NCBI GenBank assembly: GCA_030428885.1
Contig: JAUIEJ010000006.1
Coordinates: forward strand, 343,621 to 407,620
Length of the DNA: 64,000 nucleotides
Source of the DNA: Gemmatimonadota bacterium
GTDB lineage: Bacteria > Gemmatimonadota > Gemmatimonadetes > Longimicrobiales > Gaopeijiaceae
Direction: 5' to 3'
The notes under the pieces were generated by a model. It had not been told where the DNA came from. It saw only the letters and a list, made by a program, of their open reading frames with translations, and did not search any database. Made by a program: the position numbers and the translations under genes. Shown in pieces: positions 6,965-14,556 of this stretch; position 1 is the first letter of the stretch; every line of letters starts with the position of its first letter.

Positions 6965-9900
6965 AGGCTTCGAGGTATAGCTTCAGGGCGGCTGGGATCA
7001 TCCAGGGCAGCATCTCCCCGCCAAATGAAAGCAGAATCGAGATGGCATCAGTCGTTCGGCCTTCGACCTGAGCCACTCTCGCTCTCGCGATCGCAACGAG
7101 CGAGAGATTCCCGCGGAAACGTTGGCTCGGCTCTATACTCTCGATCTCCTTGACCCAGTTGCGTGCCTCCCTGAGCCGGCCCTCCTCAAGCGCCGATAGC
7201 GCTAGGCCCGCGACGCAGAGGTGACGGCCGGCTCCTTTGTCGCCTGCATGGCGGATCGCCGCCGAGAACTCGGTCGCTGCCTCACTCCCCCGCCCTAGGT
7301 GGAGGAGAAGCTCACCTTTGTTCACCTTGGTCGTGAGAAGCTCCAAGGGCGAGGCGTCGGGGCCAAGCAGTTCCCTCGCCTTGTCGAACGCCCCGGCGGC
7401 AGCATCTAGGTCACCGATGTCCATGAACCAGGTCCCTTCGTTGACGAAGGTGTCGTACAGAAGCCTTGAGTCTCCAGTCTTCTCCGCTGTTTCCCTCGCC
7501 ATCAATACAGCACGGACACCGTCCGGCGTCGACAAGCGGCCACGGAAGACGAAGGCGACGATCCGTCTATTCAAAGCTCGGGAAAGCGCCCCGGGGACGC
7601 TGGCCCGCTGCGCTTCGTCGACAGCGCGTTGCGCCGACGAGAGCCCCTTGTGGGGGTCCCCCAGGTATAGATGCCGAGTCCGAGCCAAGTGAACCCAGAC
7701 CGCTTCATCAGGCGTTTTGGGTTCGAGCTCGTCCGCAGCACTGAGAAGCTCTGCCGCCCAGGTGAGGTCCTCCTGGAAGTCCGCCACGGCTAGCGCTGTT
7801 TCGATGGCCTTCGCGTGCTCTACGGGCCATTCGGACGCCGCGAGAAGCGCGATAAGAGATCGGACACGATCCCGATCGACGGAGGCCGGATCACTGAGGC
7901 TTTGGGCGACGAAGTGCCGCAGCTGCAACGTTCCTCGGTGCCCGGCGGATAGTTGCTTCTCCTGTAGTCCATCCTCTACTGCCTTGACGGCCCAATCCAA
8001 CTGGCGCAGCCGAATCCTGGCGTCCGCTTCCTTGACACTCGACTCATGCACCCTTCCGTGCGACTGAGCCGATGCGCGGGCGGCCCTCCACAAGTCTGCG
8101 GCCTCTTGGAGGGCTCCCCGACGCTCTGCTTCCGTCGCCTCGCTCGCGAACGCAGGAAAGAGCAGGTCCGACGACTCACCGGTCGCCTGAGAATGCCGTT
8201 GGAGAGATACCGAAGGCACTTCTCGGCGTCGCGCTGCGAATAGGAATCGGAGATGGAAGGCCCTGCGCTCGTCTTTGGACAATCGGGCGTAGGCTCCGGT
8301 GGCCAGGAACCTCTGCCGAAAAGAAATCCGATCTCCTCGACGAACCACCAAGGCCTTCTCTTGGAGGCTCTCGATCAGAGCGCTGAGCTTGTGAACCGGC
8401 CGCTCCAAGACCTCAGCTAGGAGCCCGATTCCGGTCTCCGACCCCGACACGGCTAGCACTGCGCAGAGAAGCCTCTCCTCCCCAGAGAGGCGAACCATGC
8501 GGCGCTCGACCAGATCCTGTGCGTTCTGGGGAAGTGTCGTCGATTGTGGACCAGCAGTCTCCGCCGCCTCAATGAGGTACCCCGGAATGCCGCCGAGGGC
8601 AGAATAGATCCTCTCCGCCGCTTGATGGGTCAGGTCCGGAGAACATGCCTCAAGGACCGAGATTGACTCCCTCTTCGAGAGTTCTCCAATCTCATGGAAT
8701 TCGATTCCCCGTATTCCTGGAAGAATCGCCTCAAGGATCGCTCGGGCCTCGCTCACGTCTGTGGCGGACACGGTTCCAAGGAGTCGCGCGTCGACCGTTC
8801 TGGCTCGGAAGAGATCTGCCAACAGGCGGAGGGACCCTGCGTCAGCGTCTTCGAGGTCATCGACCGGCAGCAAAGCCGTTCTGCCTTCGAGCATCGTGGT
8901 GAGGAGTCGCTGGAACTCTCTAGACACCGATTCTGGCTCGGGGAGGAGGACTACGTCTGTTGAGGGCCTGAGCCCAAGCTTCTCTGAGAGAGACGGGAAG
9001 GCCTGTCGAAGAAGCGGAATCAATAGATTTGGCTGAGATTCCAGCTGCGAAAGTGCCCAAGGTTGCATCAACATTTCCTGGCACAACCGGAACGGGGCAG
9101 TGCCAGAGGCCCGCTCACCAAACCCACGAAGCACTGGCTGACGGGGGAAGCGAACTCCGACATCTCCGATGACCAGGTCGAGAACGGTTGACTTCCCGAT
9201 CGCAGCTGGCCCGAAGAGGATCGCTCCGAGTACCGACGTCTCCCTTAGTTGCCTCTGGACTGTCCCGACCAGCGCGTCTCGACCGCGAATCGCCAGCCGT
9301 GGCGAAGGGCGAGTCCTCTTGGGACCAAGCGACCGGCCCGCTTGAAGCGCATCAAGAGCCAGCCGCAGGTCTATTGAGTCCCTATCGCTCGCCTCTCCCG
9401 CCACATTTCGAAGGACCAATTCCGCTTCCCTGTATCGACCTCGCCCCTGCATGGCCCACGCCAGGTCGAGCAGGGGTCCTAACCCTCCCAGTCCCAGAGA
9501 CAACATCCGGCTCGATACGGAATCCACGACATCGAAGTCTCTAGCAAGTGCGGCCTCGTCCAGGCGCCTCGTGAGCGACACTTGTCTCAACCGCTGCAGA
9601 CGGGCGCGGGCGGTGTCGAGCCAGTGGTCGAAGGGGGCGGTGGGGGCGGTCGTGAGGAGGGAGAGGGGAGGCTCGTTGCTGGGGTCCACCTCCGTTGCGT
9701 CGGAGGGGAGGCAGGCAACGAGGGCCTCCCCGCTCCGCTCCAACACGGGGGCGGGGGACCGGTTGTTGATCGCGTAGATGAGCTGGCGAATGCGGTGCCG
9801 CGTCGGGCGGCTCTCACCACGCTCCCACAGCAACCACGTGGCCTGTTCTCGAGTCAGCGTCCCCTGTGGGTCGGCGTAGACGAGAGCCAGAAACTGGCGC

Positions 9901-9983
9901 TGGGTGGGCGTGAGTGGGCACTCCCGATCGCCGTCCATCAAGGCGGGCCCGCCGAAGAGGCGGATATGTGGGGAACGCTCCAC
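6831..9983 (-). CDS. Winged-helix / STAND-type ATPase / TPR transcriptional regulator
   Basis: A 1050-residue regulator of the SARP/MalT-like architecture. Residues about 1-95 form an OmpR-like winged helix (LTPTQRQFLALVYADPQG, TRHRIRQLIYAINN). About 110-215 is a helical bacterial-transcriptional-activator-like region. About 235-480 is an AAA/STAND ATPase with Walker A GPAAIGKST (258-266) and Walker B-like LLPVDDLEDAD (about 371-381). The remaining half is helical repeats of TPR type (DIGDLDAAAGAFDKARELL is a clear unit). Such proteins bind ATP and an inducer, oligomerise and switch on nearby operons. It converges on the HD-GYP gene with a 134-base overlap. Composition changes near base 9600: the N-terminal 125 or so codons are GC-rich like the genome, the rest is lower-GC. 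Confidence 0.9.
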   Translation of the reverse strand: MERSPHIRLFGGPALMDGDRECPLTPTQRQFLALVYADPQGTLTREQATWLLWERGESRPTRHRIRQLIYAINNRSPAPVLERSGEALVACLPSDATEVDPSNEPPLSLLTTAPTAPFDHWLDTARARLQRLRQVSLTRRLDEAALARDFDVVDSVSSRMLSLGLGGLGPLLDLAWAMQGRGRYREAELVLRNVAGEASDRDSIDLRLALDALQAGRSLGPKRTRPSPRLAIRGRDALVGTVQRQLRETSVLGAILFGPAAIGKSTVLDLVIGDVGVRFPRQPVLRGFGERASGTAPFRLCQEMLMQPWALSQLESQPNLLIPLLRQAFPSLSEKLGLRPSTDVVLLPEPESVSREFQRLLTTMLEGRTALLPVDDLEDADAGSLRLLADLFRARTVDARLLGTVSATDVSEARAILEAILPGIRGIEFHEIGELSKRESISVLEACSPDLTHQAAERIYSALGGIPGYLIEAAETAGPQSTTLPQNAQDLVERRMVRLSGEERLLCAVLAVSGSETGIGLLAEVLERPVHKLSALIESLQEKALVVRRGDRISFRQRFLATGAYARLSKDERRAFHLRFLFAARRREVPSVSLQRHSQATGESSDLLFPAFASEATEAERRGALQEAADLWRAARASAQSHGRVHESSVKEADARIRLRQLDWAVKAVEDGLQEKQLSAGHRGTLQLRHFVAQSLSDPASVDRDRVRSLIALLAASEWPVEHAKAIETALAVADFQEDLTWAAELLSAADELEPKTPDEAVWVHLARTRHLYLGDPHKGLSSAQRAVDEAQRASVPGALSRALNRRIVAFVFRGRLSTPDGVRAVLMARETAEKTGDSRLLYDTFVNEGTWFMDIGDLDAAAGAFDKARELLGPDASPLELLTTKVNKGELLLHLGRGSEAATEFSAAIRHAGDKGAGRHLCVAGLALSALEEGRLREARNWVKEIESIEPSQRFRGNLSLVAIARARVAQVEGRTTDAISILLSFGGEMLPWMIPAALKLYLEAFRLALRSKVRLNRDQIAPPLDVAQELSLPGTGDRLLQLRDRLLN

Positions 9984-10046
9984 GGAGGTCCGTCCGTCTC
10001 GAGTGCTGGTGGGGCAACATTCTCCCGACGCCGGTGGTCGGCAACG

Positions 10047-10952
10047 TCAGAACCGGGAGGCGGCCTCCTCCTGGCGGGATGGCGCCACACGGGCGGTCGA
10101 CTCGGGGGCCGGGATCGGGGTCCCGGCGGGGGCCGTCGGCGACGCGGGTGCAGAGCGACGATCCAGGAGGTCGTCCGCCAGGTCGTCGGAGAAGCCTCCC
10201 TCTAGAGCTTCCTTGCGCAGCCACGCTTCCAGGAACCACTCCCAGCCGAGGCGGGAGCGGGCTTCGCTGGGACGGACTCCCGTGAGTCGCTTCATCTGGT
10301 TGCTCAGCGCGAACCCGTCCGGGTAGCCGAGCTCGGTCGCAACGCGGGAGAGCGGCAGACCACGCTCTTGAATGCGGATGACGGCGCGGAGGACCCGAGC
10401 GGCGTGAAGCCAATGGGACGGGACCGGAAGCCCGTGGGTGGTGAAGCGACGGCCGAGAGCCCTTCGCGACAGGTAGACACCACGGGCGAGGGCGTTCACC
10501 GAACGGATCTCCCGGGACAACTCGATGGTGCGTCGGATGAGGCGGCGCACGTCCATGTCGAGATGGATGCCTCGCCACCGGAGATAGTCCACCGCGGCGG
10601 CCGGAAGGTCGTCGGGGGGCGAAGTGAGAAGGGTGCGGAGGTCGTCGGGATGCGGCTCCTCGTGGAAGGGCAGGACCGAGACCGGGCGGCAGAACTCGAT
10701 CATCCGGAAGATCTCGTCCTTTCGCCGGACGGCGTCCGCGGGAGGCAGCACCACCACCAGGCTGAGTCCACCGGGTCTGCGGCGCACGGACTGGAGTTGC
10801 CGATCATCGCGATCCGGAGACATGCACCAGATCAGTGCCGCTCCGGTCACACCGATGTCCCGCGGAAGACGGTCGGGCTCCAGGATCGGGGCGAGTCGGC
10901 GGTAGGGGGGGCGGAACAGTTGGAAGGTTCCGCGGTGAGGACGGGACGGCAT
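10047..10952 (-). CDS. AraC-type HTH regulator with unknown sensor half
   Basis: A 301-residue protein. Residues about 1-120 resemble a degenerate receiver or sensor domain (LIWCMSPDR, GGLSLVVVLPPADAV). Residues about 135-230 carry a double helix-turn-helix of AraC type: the first in LARGVYLSRRALGRRFTTHG, the second in RVATELGYPDGFALSNQMKR with the usual LGY-x-D/S-x-FA-x-S signature. The tail from about 255 is Pro/Ala-rich and disordered. It is transcribed divergently from the TetR-type gene at 11107 and lies 63 bases upstream of the ATPase regulator on the same strand. A similar but not identical regulator sits at 61842-62633. Confidence 0.8.
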   Translation of the reverse strand: MPSRPHRGTFQLFRPPYRRLAPILEPDRLPRDIGVTGAALIWCMSPDRDDRQLQSVRRRPGGLSLVVVLPPADAVRRKDEIFRMIEFCRPVSVLPFHEEPHPDDLRTLLTSPPDDLPAAAVDYLRWRGIHLDMDVRRLIRRTIELSREIRSVNALARGVYLSRRALGRRFTTHGLPVPSHWLHAARVLRAVIRIQERGLPLSRVATELGYPDGFALSNQMKRLTGVRPSEARSRLGWEWFLEAWLRKEALEGGFSDDLADDLLDRRSAPASPTAPAGTPIPAPESTARVAPSRQEEAASRF

Positions 10953-11041
10953 GGGGCCTCCGGGGCGTGGGGGGGCGGGTCGTGTGGGGACGGTGACCCT
11001 CGGGCCGAGGTATCATCAAAACGTCATCACCGAGCGGCACC

Positions 11042-11070
11042 TTGTGGCCCCGCGCCTGGATTCATATATA
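11042..11070 (+). promoter_or_regulatory. Promoter of the TetR-type gene
   Basis: TTGTGG (11042-11047) and TATATA (11065-11070) are separated by 17 bases, 37 bases before the start codon. The unusually AT-rich stretch TTCATATATAGAATTCTGAT also contains the 8-bp palindrome AGAATTCT at 11070-11077 just after the -10, a position suited to autoregulation by the TetR-type product. Confidence 0.45.
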
Positions 11071-11106
11071 GAATTCTGATTCGCACTTCGGACGAAGAGG
11101 CCCGTG

Positions 11107-11811
11107 ATGTCGCGCGATTCAGGCACCCCCACTCCCGAAGAGCTGGTCCGCCTACCCCAGCAGGACCGATCCCGACGGACCCTCGATCGGATCGTGAAGG
11201 CCGCCCTGGCCCTCATTGCCGAGAAGGGCGTCGATGGAGCGTCGGTCCAGGACATCGCCCGACGGGCCCGGGCGTCGGTGGGCTCGTTCTACGCACGCTT
11301 CAAGGGCAAGGAGGACCTGCTCCGGTACCTCGAGTTGCGCCTGTGGTCCGACGTGGACGACGCCTGGACCCGGGCGCTGGCCGACCAGGATTGGTCGGAC
11401 GGCAGCTTCGAGGACCTGGTGGCCACCCTCATCGGGGTGCTCGTGGAGGTGAACCGTGCCGGGGCCCGTCAGCGTCGGGTGCTGGAGGCACGGCGCGGTC
11501 CGGAAGAGAGCTCGGCGGCGGCCCGGGCCTTCGAGGCCCGCCTGGGGGGAGACATCCGTTCGCTCCTGTTGCGCCATCGCGACCGCATCGCCCACGACGA
11601 TCCGGAGCGGGCCATCGATCTGTCGGTGGCGGCGGTCCGGGGCGTCCTGCGACTCCGGGACACGGGATCCCTGGCCGACACCCGCCTCGAGGGATTGGGC
11701 GAAGAGGAATGGTCGGAGGCGCTGGTGCGTCTCGTCCTCGCCTACCTCACCGGCTCCGGCGAAACGGAGCCGGGCCGGGGCCAGATGGACTTCTTCGACG
11801 TCTGGGCCTGA
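11107..11811 (+). CDS. TetR/AcrR family transcriptional regulator
   Basis: A 234-residue protein. Residues about 15-75 form the TetR helix-turn-helix (TLDRIVKAALALIAEKGVDG, then ASVQDIARRARASVGSFYARF), with the conserved GSFYARFKGKEDLL turn. The remaining helices form the ligand-binding and dimer domain; no ligand can be inferred. GTG 11104 and ATG 11107 are adjacent; ATG is preferred because AGAGG then sits six bases upstream. It is divergent from the AraC-type gene, and the 151-base gap holds its promoter. It converges on the beta-barrel gene, with both stop codons in opposite arms of a short hairpin. Confidence 0.9.
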   Translation: MSRDSGTPTPEELVRLPQQDRSRRTLDRIVKAALALIAEKGVDGASVQDIARRARASVGSFYARFKGKEDLLRYLELRLWSDVDDAWTRALADQDWSDGSFEDLVATLIGVLVEVNRAGARQRRVLEARRGPEESSAAARAFEARLGGDIRSLLLRHRDRIAHDDPERAIDLSVAAVRGVLRLRDTGSLADTRLEGLGEEEWSEALVRLVLAYLTGSGETEPGRGQMDFFDVWA

Positions 11812-11822
11812 CGCGCCGTCAG
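11808..11822. terminator. Stop-embedding hairpin between convergent genes
   Basis: CTGACG-CGC-CGTCAG is a perfect 6-bp palindrome. The left arm contains the TGA of the TetR-type gene and the right arm the TGA (as TCA) of the beta-barrel gene. It is short for a terminator and has no T-tract. The complementarity of the two stops accounts for three of the six pairs. Confidence 0.35.
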
Positions 11823-12454
11823 CCGCCGGTGCGGATCTGCACGCCCAGGGCGATGGCCTGTCGATCGCCCAGCGCCGCGCCGGCCCTCAGGATGAAGCGG
11901 CGGCCCGGGTCCAGGGCCAGGTCCACCCCCAGATCGGCCGTGGGGTACACGTCGAACTCGTCGTCGATGTCGTCTTCGTCGTCCAGGGACCGCCGGTAGT
12001 CCATGGCGACGCCGATCCCCAGGTACGGTGAGAACCACACCGAACCCGAGGCCCAGGAACGGCCGGCCGTGAGCCCCACGGGAACGGTGAAGAGCAGGTA
12101 GTCTCCCACGCCCACGCCCGCGCCGGCGATCCAGGCGATGTCCAGGGGCTGGCCCGGTCGAGCGTCGGCGATGCGGGTGCGCACGTCGATCCCGCCGAAC
12201 CCCGCCGACTGGTCACCGGCCCCCGTGCCGGCGCCGCCCCGGAGGAAGACGTTGTCGGGCAGGCCCGGGGGCTGCCACACCACCATGACCCCCTGGTCGT
12301 CACCCGGAAGGGTTTCGGCCTGGAGCCAGTGCACGGCCAGGCCTCCCTGGGTGTCGGGGCCCAGCATGCGAGGGGTCTCCCAGGCGAACTGGGCGCTGGC
12401 GGCCGAGGGTAGACCCGCGAGCAGGCCGACGAGGGCGAGAACGGAACGGCGCAT
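11819..12454 (-). CDS. Exported outer-membrane-barrel-like protein
   Basis: A 211-residue protein. It begins with a Sec signal peptide (MRRSVLALVGLLAGLPSAAS ending in AQ), and the rest consists of alternating short strands ending in aromatic or aliphatic residues (SGSVWFSPYLGIGVAMDYRR, RRFILRAGAALGDRQAIALG), typical of a small outer-membrane beta-barrel. An acidic loop (DDEDDIDDEFD) lies near residue 175. ATG 12454 is chosen because it gives an intact signal peptide; the frame continues further upstream only inside the neighbour. No function is recognisable. Confidence 0.75.
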   Translation of the reverse strand: MRRSVLALVGLLAGLPSAASAQFAWETPRMLGPDTQGGLAVHWLQAETLPGDDQGVMVVWQPPGLPDNVFLRGGAGTGAGDQSAGFGGIDVRTRIADARPGQPLDIAWIAGAGVGVGDYLLFTVPVGLTAGRSWASGSVWFSPYLGIGVAMDYRRSLDDEDDIDDEFDVYPTADLGVDLALDPGRRFILRAGAALGDRQAIALGVQIRTGG

Positions 12455-12504
12455 CGGGGGGGACTCCGGTCGGTCGATGTCGAGAGAGCGGCGGCGAGGG
12501 GCCG

Positions 12505-13734
12505 TCAGTTCGGGGCCCGGACGCCCGGGGCGTCGTAGCTCCGGTTGCCGATGACGGGGCCGTGGAGGTCGAGGCCCGCGTTGTCGCGGATGGCGACCCA
12601 CTGGGGAATCGAGCCCGGGAACGGCTCCGTCTGTCCGTTGAGGCCCAGCGGATCGGTGTACCACACCGTGGGCCCGTCGGCGTTGCGGATGTTGTTGGAG
12701 TTGATGTCCACGAACCGCCGCACACCCTTGAAGGGCGAGTTGGGCGAGTCCCACGCCGTGCCCGGGGCCACACCCTCGCACCGGTCCCGATTGCTCGTGA
12801 CGATCTGGTCGCATAGGTCTACCGGGCGTCCCAGGGAACGCTCCAGAGCCGGGTCGAAGAAGCGGCTGGGGTCCTTCACCTGGAAGTACGGGTTGAACGA
12901 CACGAGGGTGCGATTGCTCACCGTCTTCAAGCGGGCGCTGATCTCCCAGCTCTCCCGCAGCGCCGAATCGAAGCGGGGACGGTCGGTGCCGAACACCCGG
13001 TCCTGAACGCACGACTGGGTCGGTACGGCCCGCTTCCCGCCGCCGTTGGGCGAGATGGCCGGGGTGGCCACGCCGACGTGGACGTGGTTCTCCCGAGCGC
13101 ACGAAACAACGAGCTCACCGGGGGTCCCGATGGGCACCAATAGAGTGGCGCTGAAGCCCGTGCCGTCGCTGCAGCGAATGTGGTACGCCACCTCGTGCAT
13201 GTTGTTGGTGAAGGCATCGGGGGAGTGGGTGCCCTGATGCAGCTTCACCAGGGCGTCGCAGGTCACGGTGAGCACCGCCGAAGCGCCGTCCCCCACCCGC
13301 ATCTCCATGTTGTTTTCCCACTCGATCTTGTGCCCGACGTGATCCTCGTGGCGATCGGCTCCGAAGCCGCTCTCCACCAGATGCTGGTTGGCCAGTCCGA
13401 AGGGAATGTCTCCCACCACGCCGTAGAGATCCGAACCCCGGGGGTCGCGGCCGTGCTCGTGGCCGAAGGTGCACCCCGAGCCCGGATCCACCGGCGGATG
13501 CCAGGTCGGATAGAGCAGGCCGTCGGGGCCCACGGTGGAGTAGCTGTCGTGGACGGCCTTCGAGCAGGTGTCGGTTCCCGAGGGGGACCACAGGCCGTAG
13601 GCGGTGGACTGCCCGATGGGGTCGAGGTCGGGCCTCGGGTCCAGCCCCGTGGACGAGTCGTCGGAACACGAGGCCACCACGGCCAGCAGAGCCAGGGCCA
13701 GGGGACGTCGGAACCACTGCTTCATGCCGGACAT
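12505..13734 (-). CDS. Unknown lipoprotein, about 409 residues
   Basis: The start ATG 13734 has GGAGG seven bases upstream; a second ATG lies three codons in. The signal peptide runs through LALALLAVVASC, with lipobox VAS-C, so the protein is lipid-anchored. The mature part begins with a Ser/Asp-rich linker. It has a His- and Gly-rich core (CTFGHEHGRDPRGSDLYG, HVGHKIEWENNMEM, NNMHEVAYHIRCSDGTG, CARENHVHVGVA). These clustered histidines suggest metal binding or a hydrolase site. I do not recognise the family. The end (FVDINSNNIRNADGP, YTDPLG) looks like a calcium-type surface fold. It sits between two beta-barrel genes on the same strand. Confidence 0.8.
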   Translation of the reverse strand: MSGMKQWFRRPLALALLAVVASCSDDSSTGLDPRPDLDPIGQSTAYGLWSPSGTDTCSKAVHDSYSTVGPDGLLYPTWHPPVDPGSGCTFGHEHGRDPRGSDLYGVVGDIPFGLANQHLVESGFGADRHEDHVGHKIEWENNMEMRVGDGASAVLTVTCDALVKLHQGTHSPDAFTNNMHEVAYHIRCSDGTGFSATLLVPIGTPGELVVSCARENHVHVGVATPAISPNGGGKRAVPTQSCVQDRVFGTDRPRFDSALRESWEISARLKTVSNRTLVSFNPYFQVKDPSRFFDPALERSLGRPVDLCDQIVTSNRDRCEGVAPGTAWDSPNSPFKGVRRFVDINSNNIRNADGPTVWYTDPLGLNGQTEPFPGSIPQWVAIRDNAGLDLHGPVIGNRSYDAPGVRAPN

Positions 13735-13769
13735 GGGACTGCCTCCATGGAGACCGGGGGTTGGGGACC

Positions 13770-14393
13770 TCATCGCCGCTTCAGGAAGACGCCGAGGCGG
13801 AGGACCGAGACTCCCACGTCGCGGTCGATGGTGACGCGCTCGTTCTTCAGCGATCCGAACGACGCCGCGTCCAGGGTGATGCTGTTGCCCACCAGCCAAC
13901 CGGGGGTCAGGGGGAGGTCCCACCCGAGACCCACGGTCAGGCGGCCGGCGTCGTAGCGCACATCCTCGGCGCGGTAGGCCGACCAGCCGCCGCCGCCGAT
14001 GAGATGCAGCCCGCTGCCGGGGCGAGGGTAGACGTGGGCCACCACGCCGGCCCGCCACACCCACTCCCGGATGTCGTCGTCCAGGTGGGTCCAGAAGCCT
14101 CCTTCGACCCCGACCTTCACCGCCTCCGATGCCGAGGCTCCCACGGCGAGACCGGCCCAGGGGCCCGAGTCGCGCTCAGGGGTGCAGAGGTCGCAGGTGA
14201 AGCGGGTGGAGCCGGCGCCCACGGTGAGGGCCCACCACCGACCCGAGTCGCCGGAGGCGTCGCTTCCGGTCTGGGCCGACGTGGGCGCGGCCGCTGCGAG
14301 GCCCAGAGCCAGCGCAAAGGCGAACATCCGTGCCGCTTCGCCGGCACGAAATGCAGCAGCCCACCGAGCCGATGGGGAGGGGTCCGACGGCAT
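13770..14393 (-). CDS. Exported beta-barrel-like protein
   Basis: A 207-residue protein with a signal peptide (MFAFALALGLAAAAPTSAQ) preceded by about 22 extra residues if ATG 14393 is used. ATG 14327 would start directly at the signal and may be the true start; neither has a strong ribosome site. The mature part has repeated strand patterns (GLAVGASASEAVKVGVEGGF, LTVGLGWDLPLTPGW, SVLRLGVFLKRR at the end) as in small outer-membrane barrels. Two cysteines occur in FTCDLCTPERD. It lies 35 bases upstream of the lipoprotein gene and may share its transcript. Confidence 0.75.
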   Translation of the reverse strand: MPSDPSPSARWAAAFRAGEAARMFAFALALGLAAAAPTSAQTGSDASGDSGRWWALTVGAGSTRFTCDLCTPERDSGPWAGLAVGASASEAVKVGVEGGFWTHLDDDIREWVWRAGVVAHVYPRPGSGLHLIGGGGWSAYRAEDVRYDAGRLTVGLGWDLPLTPGWLVGNSITLDAASFGSLKNERVTIDRDVGVSVLRLGVFLKRR

Positions 14394-14490
14394 GATGCGG
14401 GTATCCGGGGTTCAGACGGCCGAAACTGGGGAAGTCGCCGTCGCAAACTGCAATTCCCGGGCCGCCGTTCCGGTTGCCCGAACCGACGAC

Positions 14491-14522
14491 GCCCCGGGCC
14501 TCCGTCGCAGGAGACCCGGGGC
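14491..14522 (-). terminator. Hairpin after the metalloprotease gene
   Basis: An 8-bp stem GCCCCGGG/CCCGGGGC continues, after one mismatch, into CTCC/GGAG around the loop GTCGCA. It begins 35 bases past the stop of the metalloprotease on the minus strand. No T-tract follows. Confidence 0.4.
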
Positions 14523-14556
14523 GGCGAACACCCTCGTCGTCGGGGGCCTTCGACCG

